A stretch of DNA of 64,000 nt from Cinclus cinclus (lineage: Eukaryota; Chordata; Aves; Passeriformes; Cinclidae), in NCBI RefSeq assembly GCF_963662255.1, contig NC_085052.1:4136807-4200806 (forward strand), given 5' to 3'. The position numbers were made by a program, and so were the translations under genes. Each line of letters opens with the position of its first letter. The stretch's first letter is position 1. Shown here in pieces: positions 1 through 11,239 of this stretch. The notes beneath the pieces were generated by a model. The model was not told the DNA's origin and searched no databases. It saw only the letters and a list, made by a program, of their open reading frames with translations.

Positions 1-1302
1 TCAAAACTTGTGCACTCAGGTGAATCACCTTCGGCTCAAGGATGGAGAGAGGCACCTCAGGAAGAGTGCAGTGGCTAAAGAGGAAGGTGTTCAGAGTGCT
101 GGGTGAGTTAAGTTTGGTGAATCTCTCATAGTAGTGTTGACTATTTCTTGACAAGTTTAAGCAAAATGCGTAATGTAAGCATTTTCTTCTGATTAGCAGC
201 AATAGTGAATCTTAGAACATGTAGTTTTGAAGGCTGTGTGGTGATGAGCATTACAGTTTTTCAGATGAGCTGCTTGAATGTAGGATTTTCCAGAAGAAAT
301 TACATAATTTGTTATTACTAAAGTGTTTAGTCTTCTACCTCTGTTTAATCTAATTTTAAAAGGCTGTTTCTTCATACACATTCAGCTTGTCTTTCTCATC
401 TACTATATTTTCATTTTAAATATTTTTACCTGTGAATTCTTACATCTTCCCTTGTTCACACAATGTGCCACAATCTTTCTGCTGTACTTGGTGTGTATCA
501 TCCCACTGGTCTTCCTCTTCCTGCTCACTTGTTGGCATTTACAGTACAGGTGTCAGTTACCCAGTTTGATACCTCAGGAGCAATAGTGGAACCTGTGAGA
601 TGTGGGAATGTTGTGTAGGAATCAGGATTTAATGAAGACTGAATATCTCAGCTCCAGTATTTTTAAAGAATGCAGATGCCAAACCAGAGAGTTGCATAAT
701 TTAGATAACTCTTGAAGCACTTCTGCTGACAAGGACAGCCTGCTATGCTGACAGAATATAAACTCTGTGTATATTATTGACTTGTGTGGATTTTGTTTCA
801 TGTCATTAAGCTCTCTAATGCATAATTGAGCTTTTGGAAAAAGAAGGTTGAAAGTGGATGACTATACACAATAGCATGTTTATGAAAAAAAGAAGAGATT
901 TAGTGTTGCAGGCAGGGTATTTTATTTGTGCTAAAAACCTAATGCCTTCCAAAGTTCATTGCCTAGTAAATTAAATTTTACATTTAAAAGATGTTCAGGT
1001 GCCCAGATCTCTATATTGCCCTTTGTCATTAAGAAATATGTTATACTTATTCTTATATTTCCTCTTCTTACAGAGTGGAACAACAGCCTATTTGCTCCTA
1101 TTTGGAAAAGATGATTTCAAAAAACCTGGATCTGATGGAGAAGAAACTGATGGACTATATTGACGGCCAAATCCAGGCTCTTCAGACACACATAGACAAT
1201 AAAATGTTTCTCTTGATGGATTTGGTTCAGAACTCAAAACCAAACAAAATTTCCCAAGCACACTATGATTCTAACGAGGGGTTTTCTAATGGAGAGAGAT
1301 AG
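1..1302 (+). CDS. PAAT: PAAT (C10orf88), 3' end, two coding exons, partial at the left edge
   Basis: The C-terminal part of PAAT, a protein associated with mitochondrial ABC transporters in mammals. The penultimate exon runs from the window edge to 102 (reading frame 2, beginning QNLCTQVNHL) and ends at a GTGAGT donor. The last exon starts at 1074 after a pyrimidine-rich CTTCTTACAG acceptor. Two bases plus one base join across the intron as Gly (GGA), giving ...SAG-VEQQPICSYLEKM, and the frame continues to TAG at 1300-1302. The last exon is dominated by a charged amphipathic helix (SYLEKMISKNLDLMEKKLMD...) typical of the C10orf88 C-terminus as I remember it. It faces CUZD1 tail to tail, as in human 10q26, which supports the call. 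No canonical AATAAA was seen just downstream. The start of the gene is outside the window. Confidence 0.8.
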
Positions 1303-2716
1303 AGAGATTCAGAGGTAGGGTTTCAGTGTGAATACTTTGGGTAATTTCAATTTACAAAGCTTACTATTTATGCAGTTAAAACTGTAAAGAACCTCAGTGT
1401 TAACTTACATTTTGTGACTGTAGTTCTATCCACTGTTGTACACACTTGTTAGTTTTATGAAAGATCTTAAGAATATGTGTTCTTTTTCCTGAATTTGAGA
1501 GTTTTGTATGCCCTTTGTAGCTTATTTATTTAAAGACAATTGCTAGAAGCTGTATGAACAGTCCCCCAGTTCCAGTTTGAACAATGGAGTACTCTAAATT
1601 AACTGAGTTACTGCTTATCTTTTTACCTGCATGTAATCAGTTCACTTTCATTGGTTGTATTAATTTTTGATGTGAAATGTGTTATCAGTAGAACAGAATG
1701 TAGTTTTTTTTATACTTTTCCTTTTTTGGCACTCCTGTTGAAGCCGTTTATTGTTCCATCTCTAAAAGAAAGGTTGCATTTCATTGCCTGATTTGGGCAG
1801 TTTATGGAGCTGTCTTTAGAGAGCTGAGGAAATGTGAAACCAGCCTGGGTTCTTTGGAAGCATTGTTGCCTGTGCAGACACCCAGATTAGGAGTCCAGGC
1901 TCCTTACGAGATACCTACAACAAGACTGTGATACTTTTTCCCCTTCTAAGCTACCTGAGTGTGCAGGAACAAGTGAAATGAATGTGCTCTCAGCAGACTT
2001 TATCCAGGTTCCATTATCCTAAGAAGTGCAAGTACTTCATTCATGGTTCCTCTCCAGTGGATGTTGTTCCCAGACAGGATGTGCTGGAGAAGGAGTTTTT
2101 CTCACTGCATCACACTTCCTTTAACCTGTGGGGATTGGTTTTGCTGTCATTTGGGGAGGTAGGAATGTGACTCCAAATCCCTCTTCTGTGGAAGGCTGAG
2201 GTTTCAAACTTCATTTTGTTTGTTGCTCTTGGATTTTGGGGGTGCACCAATTTAAATTGGAGGTGTGGGGACTTGATGGTAAACCCCTCAGTTGGGTGCA
2301 CAAACATTTTTTGGCAAAAACTATTGATGGGTAAGCAAGTGTTGGCACAAAAGCAGCATAAGAATGTACAAACCAGTATCTTTATTTACTCTGCCTGATA
2401 CTTCCTTCTCCAGGAAAACTGATGTCTTTTGAAGACTGTCAGATCCTGATGGTATAAACTCAGAGAAGCAGATTTGGAAGAGAGGATAATCTGCTTTGAA
2501 AAGACATCTTGCAGTTGTCCCTGATCATAACTCCAGCCAGGTGCAGTTGCAAAGTGATTAAAAAATACACGATGTTTTTTTAAGACTAAGAGATCTTAGT
2601 TATCTTGTACTTCATGCCTGTAAAGGTATAAAGTCTGTCCTGAGGTAGACACACTCTTTTTCAGCTCAGTGACTTGAGATAGAGTACTAAGTTGAGAGGT
2701 TTTTGGGTTTGGATTT
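1303..2716. other. PAAT 3' UTR / intergenic spacer between convergent genes
   Basis: About 1.4 kb between the PAAT stop and the CUZD1 poly(A) signal. It is AT-rich, with only short open frames lacking splice or homology support. It probably holds both 3' UTRs. No repeat or RNA gene was recognised. Confidence 0.5.
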
Positions 2717-2722
2717 TTTATT
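2717..2722 (-). terminator. Candidate poly(A) signal for the CUZD1 locus
   Basis: AATAAA on the minus strand, about 140 nt downstream of the TAA that ends the transmembrane exon. It is the first canonical hexamer after the stop. Confidence 0.5.
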
Positions 2723-5700
2723 TGATAACGAAGCTGAAATGGTTTTCTGAGTGTTGAGTTCCAATGCTGTTATTGTAATGATTTTTAATTTTTTCCCTCT
2801 TCCTTCTCTGGGTGACAAATCTGAATAGCAGTTGACACTAAACAGAAATCTCCAGAAGCAGTTAAAATGGGCTCTGGACATTCTGATAACTGCATCCTGC
2901 GTGGTACTTGTGATGTTTTAGTGTCACAACTATCACAATGAGAATGTTTGAAATTAAAACCACAAATGCCAGAGTGTAGAAGTTGTATTGTTGGAGGTTT
3001 GGTGTCTTTTCAGCTTCCACTTCAGTGGGGGATTCTGTGTAGAGAGAAAAATAAAGTGTTTAAAGTTTAAAATACTATATGATTTAACTGGGAATTAAAT
3101 AAGCATTTTTTCAGGTATTTTCATTTGACACGACCCACACAGAGTGCAAATCCTGAATATGTAGTAGTGAAGAGTTGTAAAAATTGGTAATAAAACAATC
3201 CTGCAGACCATCATGATGTTCAATTCTTTGGTATTGCTGCAGCCACGTTTCTGCCAAGCAGTGCTGTCACCATGAGAGAGATTTGAGACATTTGCTGAAG
3301 CAGGGCTGTGCAAAAAAAGCAACTTGTGGTTCCAGTGGTTTCCTGTCTGCTCCTCAGTAAAACTCATTTTGCTTTGTAATACCTTGTGTGATCTATTTGC
3401 ACTTGAATACTTTTCACATTACAGATGTGTCCACTTCCACACATATGGATGCAAAAATCTTTCACTAGTGGAATAAATGAGAATGTATCTAAAATGTTGC
3501 TAGAGTTCAGAAACGTTAATAATTTAAAAAAGTATTCTAACTACTATTAAGAGCAATATTAATTCTAAATATTTATTAGATCTGAGAGCTGAAGGCAAGT
3601 GGCCCAATGTGCTTTCCTCAGGTGGAGCTTTGGGCTCTTTTAAAGTGAGAACAATGAGCACAGTGGGGGTACCAATACAAGGTTTTAAAAATAGCTTTTC
3701 CATATTTTGTTGTTTGTATTTGCTCTCAGTACCTGACCACTGAGGTCAGAGTGCAAATGGCACCCAAGCTTAGTTGTCTGACAAACACCTCTGCAGCTCT
3801 AATTTAAAGGCATGGTGCTTTTGGTTTCTGCTCTCAAGACTGTCCTTTTTATTCCTGTTCTGGCCAGTGCATGGAGTGGAAGGATTTAACCTGGCCTGGA
3901 ATCTTTATTATCTGGATTACCAACCATAAGCCTGAGTGAAGTGCACACTTACAAATATTTATTTTTTTCCCCTCTTAACTGAGTAAGAGATCTCAGCAGC
4001 CCTGCGATCTCTCTTCAGGCAGATGGGCCCTGCTGCAGTGTTAGTTTTCCATGTGTATGGAGAGATGGCTCTTTACTGCCTGGAGCTGCAGCCTCTGGCA
4101 CAGCGAGAGTTGCTGTTGCTGCTGTCACAGATCACAATGTCACACTAAAGGTAAACTGATGGGAAGCTCTGCAGGAACCTGAAGGCCCTAAATTTGAATC
4201 TTCCATGGTTTTCAAATGCTGGGTAGGTTACCACAGTGTCATCTTTATTGCAGCTGCAAAAGAATGTACAGATGTGTTTAAAACAGTCCACTTAGAATAA
4301 TCGTTCTTGCTAAGTCATGTGAACTGTAACTGCAGCATTTAAGCAGGGCACTGTTTTAACAAGTGGGCATAGAATGATTGCCTTTTTTCCTTTGTCCAGC
4401 ATGATTGTGGTGCATGTTTTTCCTAGCTCTGTTAGTGGGACGTCAGTAAATCTTTCTGCAACTCACTTCCAATCACAGCCTACTAAAGGAGGCAAGTGGA
4501 AGAGACAAAAATAAAAGAAGTGCAGTTGGCGTTTAGATGCCATTTCCTCACAGCTTAGGAGACTGTAATAAAATAATCCTTACCCACTCCTGATCAAGTC
4601 GTATGTCAGCGAGCCAAAATCAGGCTGTGGAGATGCTGTGCAGGTATCAGTGAACCACCTGGAGGTTTGGGTCAGTGGAATGAAGAGTCACTTCAGCAAA
4701 GAGAGTTTGGTTCAAGTCTACGTAGTATGGGGAGTATTGTATGGGCTTGGAGAACAAATCTGACTCGTAGAAGGCCATGCTGACACTGTACCTCCCCCCA
4801 GCAGCCAGCTTCTGGATGGCATTGTTTGTTGTGGTGTAAATGACTTGTAGGGTTTCATTGTTCTTCATTCTGCATTGGGCAATGATCTCAGTGTTCCTCT
4901 GGCGGGTGATGGTGCTGCCAGCTGGAGCCATAGAGATGGTGTTGGTGTAAGTGATGCTGTGGCCTTCATCCTGGGAAAGGAACCACGAGGAGGGCTCAGC
5001 TGGGATTGCACAGCAGAGCACTTGAAAGGAATTGTAGCTAACGTTACAAACCTGCTTAGCTGTGCTTATCAGAGGCTCAGGACACCTTGGAAATGTGAAA
5101 CAGGCTGCAACCAAAAAGTCTTACCAACCCTTTGCCTGTTTTTTTCAAAACACTGAACCAATCCAGGCAGCAAAAAGGTTAAGAAATAGTGCATGGAGTG
5201 TGGGAAGTACCAAAGATATGCTCCAGTCACCCTTATCAAAATAGTGCTATGAACTAGATCTTGGGAATTTTGGGGGGTAAATCTGTGTGGATTCTCCCGT
5301 ACTTCTTTTGAAAGGTTCGTTGATCATCAGATTCTTAAAGAGGAAAAAATGTTCTTTGTACATCAAGACAGGAAACATGGAATGGGATGAGCTCAGTGAA
5401 AAAAAATCAATTTACTCACATGCTATTCATACACTGCTTTTACCAGCTCTTATCTTTCCTAAGCTCTTGTTAGCTTATTCATATTTTTATCCCCTGTACC
5501 TTTTTAATTGTTCCACAGCTAGCCAATGGAAAGGAGAAGATCACTGAATCTGTTACAACTGGTCTGCAGGATGGATCATTCAGCTGGAGGTGAGTTTCCC
5601 TAAAGCCAAGGGAGGCCAGGTAAGATTTGCTCAGAACAACTCTCATGCTGTCTGAAGAGCATGTAAGTGTTGCTGCCATTGAAAAATAAACAAAACCAAA

Positions 5701-7637
5701 AATGCATTAGGACAAGCTGCAGTGGTAATTTCTCACTTTGTCTAAATCCTTGAGCCTGTCACATGATTCTGGATTTGTCAGTGAAAAAGCTCATGCCCAC
5801 TTATGTCATGCAGAAGTTGCACCAAAATTTCATGCTCAATTTCAGAAACCCATAGAATTTACGCTGAAAATTTAATTTATAACCCAGTAACACAGAATGG
5901 GTCTCTGCCTTTTTAAAAGGGAAAAGGAATCAAAGTACTGGCGTGGAATGGTGGGTAAGGAAATTGATTTTTCTCAGACACTGAGGCTTTAGAAACTCCT
6001 TTGCACCTCAGTTAATGGGAAGATGGGCATGCAAGGATATAGGAGCAATAAGGAAAATTAGGCCCAGCTCAGGGGGGAAGGAAGTTACAGCACACCTAAA
6101 TTCTGACTAACCAGTGCAGAGCAGGAAAATTCCTGAGTCCCTAAGGCAGCACAACCATTTAACCAGACAATAAGAGTTTATCTTTGCATCTTAGCATGGT
6201 AACAATGCCTTTTTTGTACAAAAGAAGGAAAACCTCAGATTTTAAGTGCTGCCAGCCAGAAAAAAAAGGACCCAAAAGTGAAAGAACTGTTTTTCTTTTG
6301 CAGATTGGTCAGGAAGTAACTTATGCTCTATAAGTGAGATAATGTGGGATTTTTGAAAGACTACCAATTAAAAGGCTTAACTCCTCAGTATCAACCATCA
6401 GTTCTTTTGGAGGTTTGTAAGAGAAGAATCACATTATAGAAAGAATCAGCATCCTCTCCATGCAGCAAGGGCACTCACTGTTGGGCTCCGTGGGACCTGG
6501 CAGGGGAACACTGGAATACTGAGCTGAAAATCCTCTGTGGGAGTTGGTGTCATCTGTGGACAGCACAACTGTCATTGTGTTTGAAGAAGACTCAAATGTG
6601 GGCTGGCCAAGGCCACACACTTTCCCCAATAAATCCAGAGTCTGTGGTGGGGCCATCATAGACTGCTGTGAAGTCAAGTTGGCAGTTTCTGTCCAATTCC
6701 AGGCTGCAGACAGAGGAAAAATCATTACAGAGAAATGAGAAATCTGAGTGCAGACAGATTTGGTTGTACTGGTAGAGAATCCAGTGCAGATAAAGTGTCT
6801 GAGAGTTCAACTGAAGTAAAGGAATGGAGAACAGAACACCACAAATAGACATTATTAAAACCATTATTTAAAAAGTCATTATTAAAAAAACTATAAAAAT
6901 AATTTTTCAAGTATAGGGTTGGCTTCTGTGGGGCCTCTGGAACCTCTTGTGTGTATCACAGAGGAAAATTCTTGCAATTTTTCAACAGTGGAGGGTGGAT
7001 TCTCCCAGAAGACCATTAGCAGATGGACCCTGGCCAGAAATGCTCAGAGAATATTCCAGCCTGTGCAGGGTTTATCATCTCAGAGGGCAGTGGTTAAGGT
7101 AATGACTTCCTGTGAAATCCTGTACCTTTCATACTGAATTCATGCAGGGCATTCTGCAGTCTCAAGAAATATTCTTTCATATCTCAAGGAATGGACCTAC
7201 ACCTCATGGCTGTTCACCTGAGATGTTTTTTGCATTTCCCTGACTGGCACTGCAGCAGCTTTAGGGTAATGTACAGGGATGTCAAACACTTTCCAGTCAT
7301 TTTATCGTAACAGTGAACAAAACCCTTTATTTTAAAAGTGTGCAGATGTTCTAAAAGTTAAAAAGCACTTCTTCCTGTGTTTAACAAAGTAATGCCTTTA
7401 AACAGAATGAATAAAGAGCATTAGGGAATTTACTCACAAAAAATCCTGGAACTGTAAGTTTATCTTCGAGTTTTTTGGTGCTTGTATCTGCCAGACACAG
7501 TACCTGAATTGAGGGTAAGGTGCTGGGTAGTTGGGGCTGCTGAATGTCCCATTGGGACCAGTTAATTGTCCCCCACAATTTTCAGTTTCTGAAAAGGAGA
7601 TATATTAGTAACAGAATAAGTCATATAATGAGTCATA

Positions 7638-7764
7638 TTAAAAACAAAACAAAACAAAAACTAAAACAAAACCAAACCAAACCAAAACGACCTCAAAAAA
7701 AACCCCAAAAACCAAACACAAAAAAAAAAAAACAAACAAAACAAAAACAACAACCACAAACCCT
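7638..7764 (+). repeat. A-rich low-complexity tract (CAAAA/ACCAA-type)
   Basis: Runs of AAAAC and CCAAA units with almost no T, in the CUZD1 intron just upstream of the 7438-7588 exon. Probably the decayed A-tail of a retroelement or a simple repeat. Confidence 0.7.
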
Positions 7765-9134
7765 TATGTAACTACCAGGATTGATTCTTTAGGACTCCAG
7801 TCCTTTTGAAATTATTAAAGGTACTAAAGATGGAAATTCAGTAGGGAATTTGAGGTCAGGTGGCATTACAAAATGGAGCCAGTGGTCACTGTTTCTGTGA
7901 GGCTCAGTGTGATGACACCTGAGGTGGCTGTAGATGAGTTAACTTTGGTACTGAGAACAACTTAGTGAGAGCTACATTTTGGATAAATGTTGTGCCCTCT
8001 TGAAAAACTGATAATGAAGATGCTACACCAACCTTACATGGTCTGTATGGAAGTGCAAAATCTACATGTATGAGAGAGATTTGCTTGATAGACAAAGGCA
8101 AAAAAACAAACCCAAACAAACCAGTGGAATCTCAGACAAATGTAGACTAGAAATAGGACAGAATTTTTCAGCAGCAAAATTAGACTGGAGCAGCATGAAC
8201 TACTGGTACATGGTAACTACTGGTAACTACTCTGTAAAGCTGAACTTTTTAAGAGTTTAATACCATGCCACCAGGTCAGCAGCAGCAAAGGGACAGGGCA
8301 CAAGCTAAGATTGATTTTGTCTGGGCCGTTCTTGTCTTTTAAAAGAAAAAAAGTAAGGAGTTTCTTGAATTACAATCCTTACTGACTTCTGTGATCTGTA
8401 CTTGGCAGGAGTTCTGACTAGCTGGTCAAACTCTCTTGGGTAAATGCTGTAATATTTGCAAGCTGACCACATTTCATAGAAGCCTAGAAGTAAAAGTAAA
8501 GTCCCAGAATGTCATCTTTGCCATCACTTTTCTAAGTAAAATTTAACTTTTTAGGATTTCTGCCAATGCATTTTTTGTGCCCCTTTCACTGATTTTTGCC
8601 CCACTCCATTCTCTGAAGCCTGAAGACCTGAGTGAGAGTAATTAAAGTTTCTTTTATTATATTTCATTACTGCAGTTCAAATGTTATTTAATGACTTACT
8701 TGACCCTGGTGAAAAGAAGTAGTAGTAGACAAAGAAGTTCCGTGTGAAAGCCTCAGGGTTGGTTGTTATGAGAAAAGTTAAACTGTCTGAGGATGATTCA
8801 AGCACTGGGACTGCATCTGTGTCATCACACACTTGTCCAAGAAGAGGTGAATCAGTGGAGGGACCATCAAACACTCTAATGCTTTCTGATTCACAGCTTG
8901 AAGAAGGAGCAAATCTATTGGAAAAACACAGTGAGAATCACCTGAGCTCATTGACAGGCTCGTAGATAAATGTGCACATGGGTTGGGGCAGTCCCACAAA
9001 TGCAGGCTGGGTTGGGAGCAGCTCTGAAGAGATGGATTTGGGGATGTTGGTGGTTGAGATACTCAACATGACCCAAAAGTGTGTATGTGCAACCCTGAAA
9101 ATGAATGGGTTTACCCTCAAAAGAAGGGGGTTTG

Positions 9135-9655
9135 AGGGAGATGATTCTTCCCCTCTGCTCTCATGGGACCCCACCTGGAATGCTGCAGCTCTGGGACCCC
9201 AACACAGGAAGGATGTGCTGGAGTGGGTCCAGAGGAGGCCAAGGAGATGCTTCCAGGGCTGGAGCTCCTCTGCTCTGGGACAGGCTGGGAAGGTGTTCAC
9301 CTGGAGGAGGCTCCAGGGAGAGCTCAGAGCCCCTTCCATAGCCTGAAGGGGCTCGAGGAGAGCTGGAGAGGGACTGGGGACAAGGGATGGAGGACAGGAC
9401 ACAGGGAATGGTTTCCACTGCCAGAGGGCAGGGATGGATGAGATTTGGGGAAGGAATTCTCTGTGAGGGTGGTGAGACCCTGGCACAGGGTGCCCAGAGC
9501 AGCTGTGGATCCCCTGGATCCCTGGCAGTGCCCAAGGCCAGGTTGGACACTGGGGATGGAGCACCTGGGACAGTGGGAGGTGTCCCTGCCATGGCAGGGC
9601 TGGGAATGGATGGGATTTAAGTTACATCCAATCCAAACCATTCTGGGATTCACTG
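9135..9655 (+). mobile_element. CR1 LINE, 3' end fragment
   Basis: The sequence follows the avian CR1 3' region: GATGATTCTTCCCCTCTGCT, then GGAGAGCTCAGAGCCCCTTCC, GGGACAAGGGATGGAGGACA, CCTGGCACAGGGTGCCCAGA and GGGAGGTGTCCCTGCCATGG, ending near ACCATTCTGGGATTC. It lies in a CUZD1 intron, opposite to the gene. Open frames here on both strands are CR1 remnants, not genes. It is 5' truncated, as is usual for CR1. Confidence 0.88.
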
Positions 9656-11224
9656 GAGTGCACCACACAGATTCAATAGAGAGAAATATTTAGAGGCAAT
9701 GCATTTCCGTGCTATATTCTAGTGAAATGAAGCAGTACAAAAGGAACTGTTACAAAAGGAACAGTACAAAAGGAATTACTTACTTAAAATAGGAGAAAAC
9801 GAGCCTAATTGTTTGATTTGCATTCCTCTGGATTTACCAGATGCAGCTTGCATTTCCATTTAGTTCAATCCTTAATGCTTTGTTGGGCTCTTGAAGTGAA
9901 GCCCCACAGCGAGGCACCCCTGTTGAGCAACAGCAACCTCAAAAATAGCTTTCAAGGATTTCTCTCAAGTTTTCTCTTGCAGTAAATGTTTCATCCTCCA
10001 TTATGTAATGACTGGGAGAGTCCATCAAACAGCTATGAAAAATGTGCTAATTTTTAAAAAATTGTTTATATTACTTCATTTTATGAAATCTGATGAATCA
10101 GATGGTAAAATAACATGAAAAAACATGTTTTATCATGGTTTTCATAGTAGCAGACAAAAGGATCAACCCAATAGCAAAACTGGAAATGCCCAGTGGTGAA
10201 GGACACCTCAGCAACCCTCTTCAGCAAGGTTTGTTACCACAAGCAATTCAAGCCTTGGGACTTGTAAGTTCTCTTATGAAAAAAACCCACAACTCAACTC
10301 TCTCTGACGTCACTGATGCTACTTAATAAGTTGTGAAGTAGTTGCAGTCGTGGCCATTGCATAGGAAACTTTAGAGCAAGTTTGTAATCTGCTCTGAGCA
10401 TAAGATCTCGTTTCTTTATTAATGTAAAAATAATGGTTTAAAGCAGTCAGAAGAGTTTTCTGTGGAATGCATGCAGTTCCAGAAAATAAGTTCAGGCTTT
10501 CTGATGGACTTCAGAGGGAATAGAAGGGTTTAGAAGGGTTTACCATCCCAAATGGTAAAAAAAATCTCATCAGTGTAAGAGCATTACAGGTCATTCCTAC
10601 CCTCCTGCACTCTTGGGGGTTCTGTGGTCAGACACCACTGGAGCAGCTCTGCTGCAACACTTCATTATCCTACCATACCTACCCTCCTTTAATCAGCTGC
10701 ATGGTTAATCTGAGCACAGAATGGTGATCCCAGACTGAGCAACAAATAGCTCTTTATTACTTCTGGTTAAGCAAAAAGCAAGCATTTCCCAATTAGTCTC
10801 CTGATTGCTGTTATTCCAATATAGTATTAATTTATAAAAACGAATTTACATTCCAGAGTAAAACTGCTTTAAAATCAAGTTCTTAAATTAAAGTAACTGC
10901 TGTGTGGTGGAATGTGTAGAATTATTTTTTATTATTTACAATTTGAAGTGCTTGCAGTCACATTTAAGTGTCACTATCATGACATCATCCCATTAAAATG
11001 AGATCCACTTTTAGAGGTGTTTAACATTTTGCCCTTCGGTTGCCTGTATAAGACTGGTTGTGCAAAAATCAATAAACTATCACAGATAAACAGATTTCCA
11101 TACCTGTGAATTCTATTGAGCTGCCTTCAGCAAGAGCCAGAGCAGTAAAGAGAGGCAGAAGGAGGAACTGCCTGAGCAGCTGCATTGTGAGGGTAGCTGG
11201 GGAGGCAGGCTTTGGCTTTTCTGT

Positions 11225-11232
11225 CTTTTATA
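11225..11232 (-). promoter_or_regulatory. TATA box of the CUZD1 locus
   Basis: TATAAAAG on the minus strand, 40-47 nt upstream of the ATG at 11185. A start site 25-30 nt downstream would leave a 5' leader of only about 10-20 nt. The spacing matches the two other first exons in the window. Confidence 0.6.
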
Positions 11233-11239
11233 CCTCCTG

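Larger units (their letters stand above)
2862..11185 (-). pseudogene. CUZD1: CUZD1 (CUB and zona pellucida-like domain protein) unitary pseudogene
   Basis: Nine exons are recognisable: 11104-11185 (signal peptide, MQLLRQFLLLPL...), 9784-9919 and 8700-8914 (CUB1), 7438-7588 and 6479-6703 (CUB2), 5500-5672, 4584-4970 and 3979-4253 (ZP), and 2862-3034 (transmembrane segment and short tail ending QSPF). With the two frameshift bases ignored the exons total 1815 bases, or 604 codons, close to human CUZD1 (about 607 aa). Stretches such as VFDGPSTDSPLLGQVC, ESSSNTMTVVLSTD and RVVLSKSYL resemble the mammalian protein. Lesions: TAA at 9834-9836 (codon 56, after Trp); one extra G in the run at 6624-6627; one extra base near 4652; TAG at 4145-4147; TAA at 4073-4075, inside the expected dibasic cleavage site; and a donor reading TTAAG instead of GTAAG after 3979. 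Promoter, signal peptide and remaining splice sites look intact, so decay may be recent and the locus may still be transcribed. In mammals CUZD1 is an apical secretory-granule protein of pancreas and uterus. Confidence 0.87.

Noticed and set aside
8938..9620. Several frames of up to 208 codons on both strands
   Set aside because: They coincide with the CR1 3' fragment and carry no CR1 reverse-transcriptase motifs in frame.
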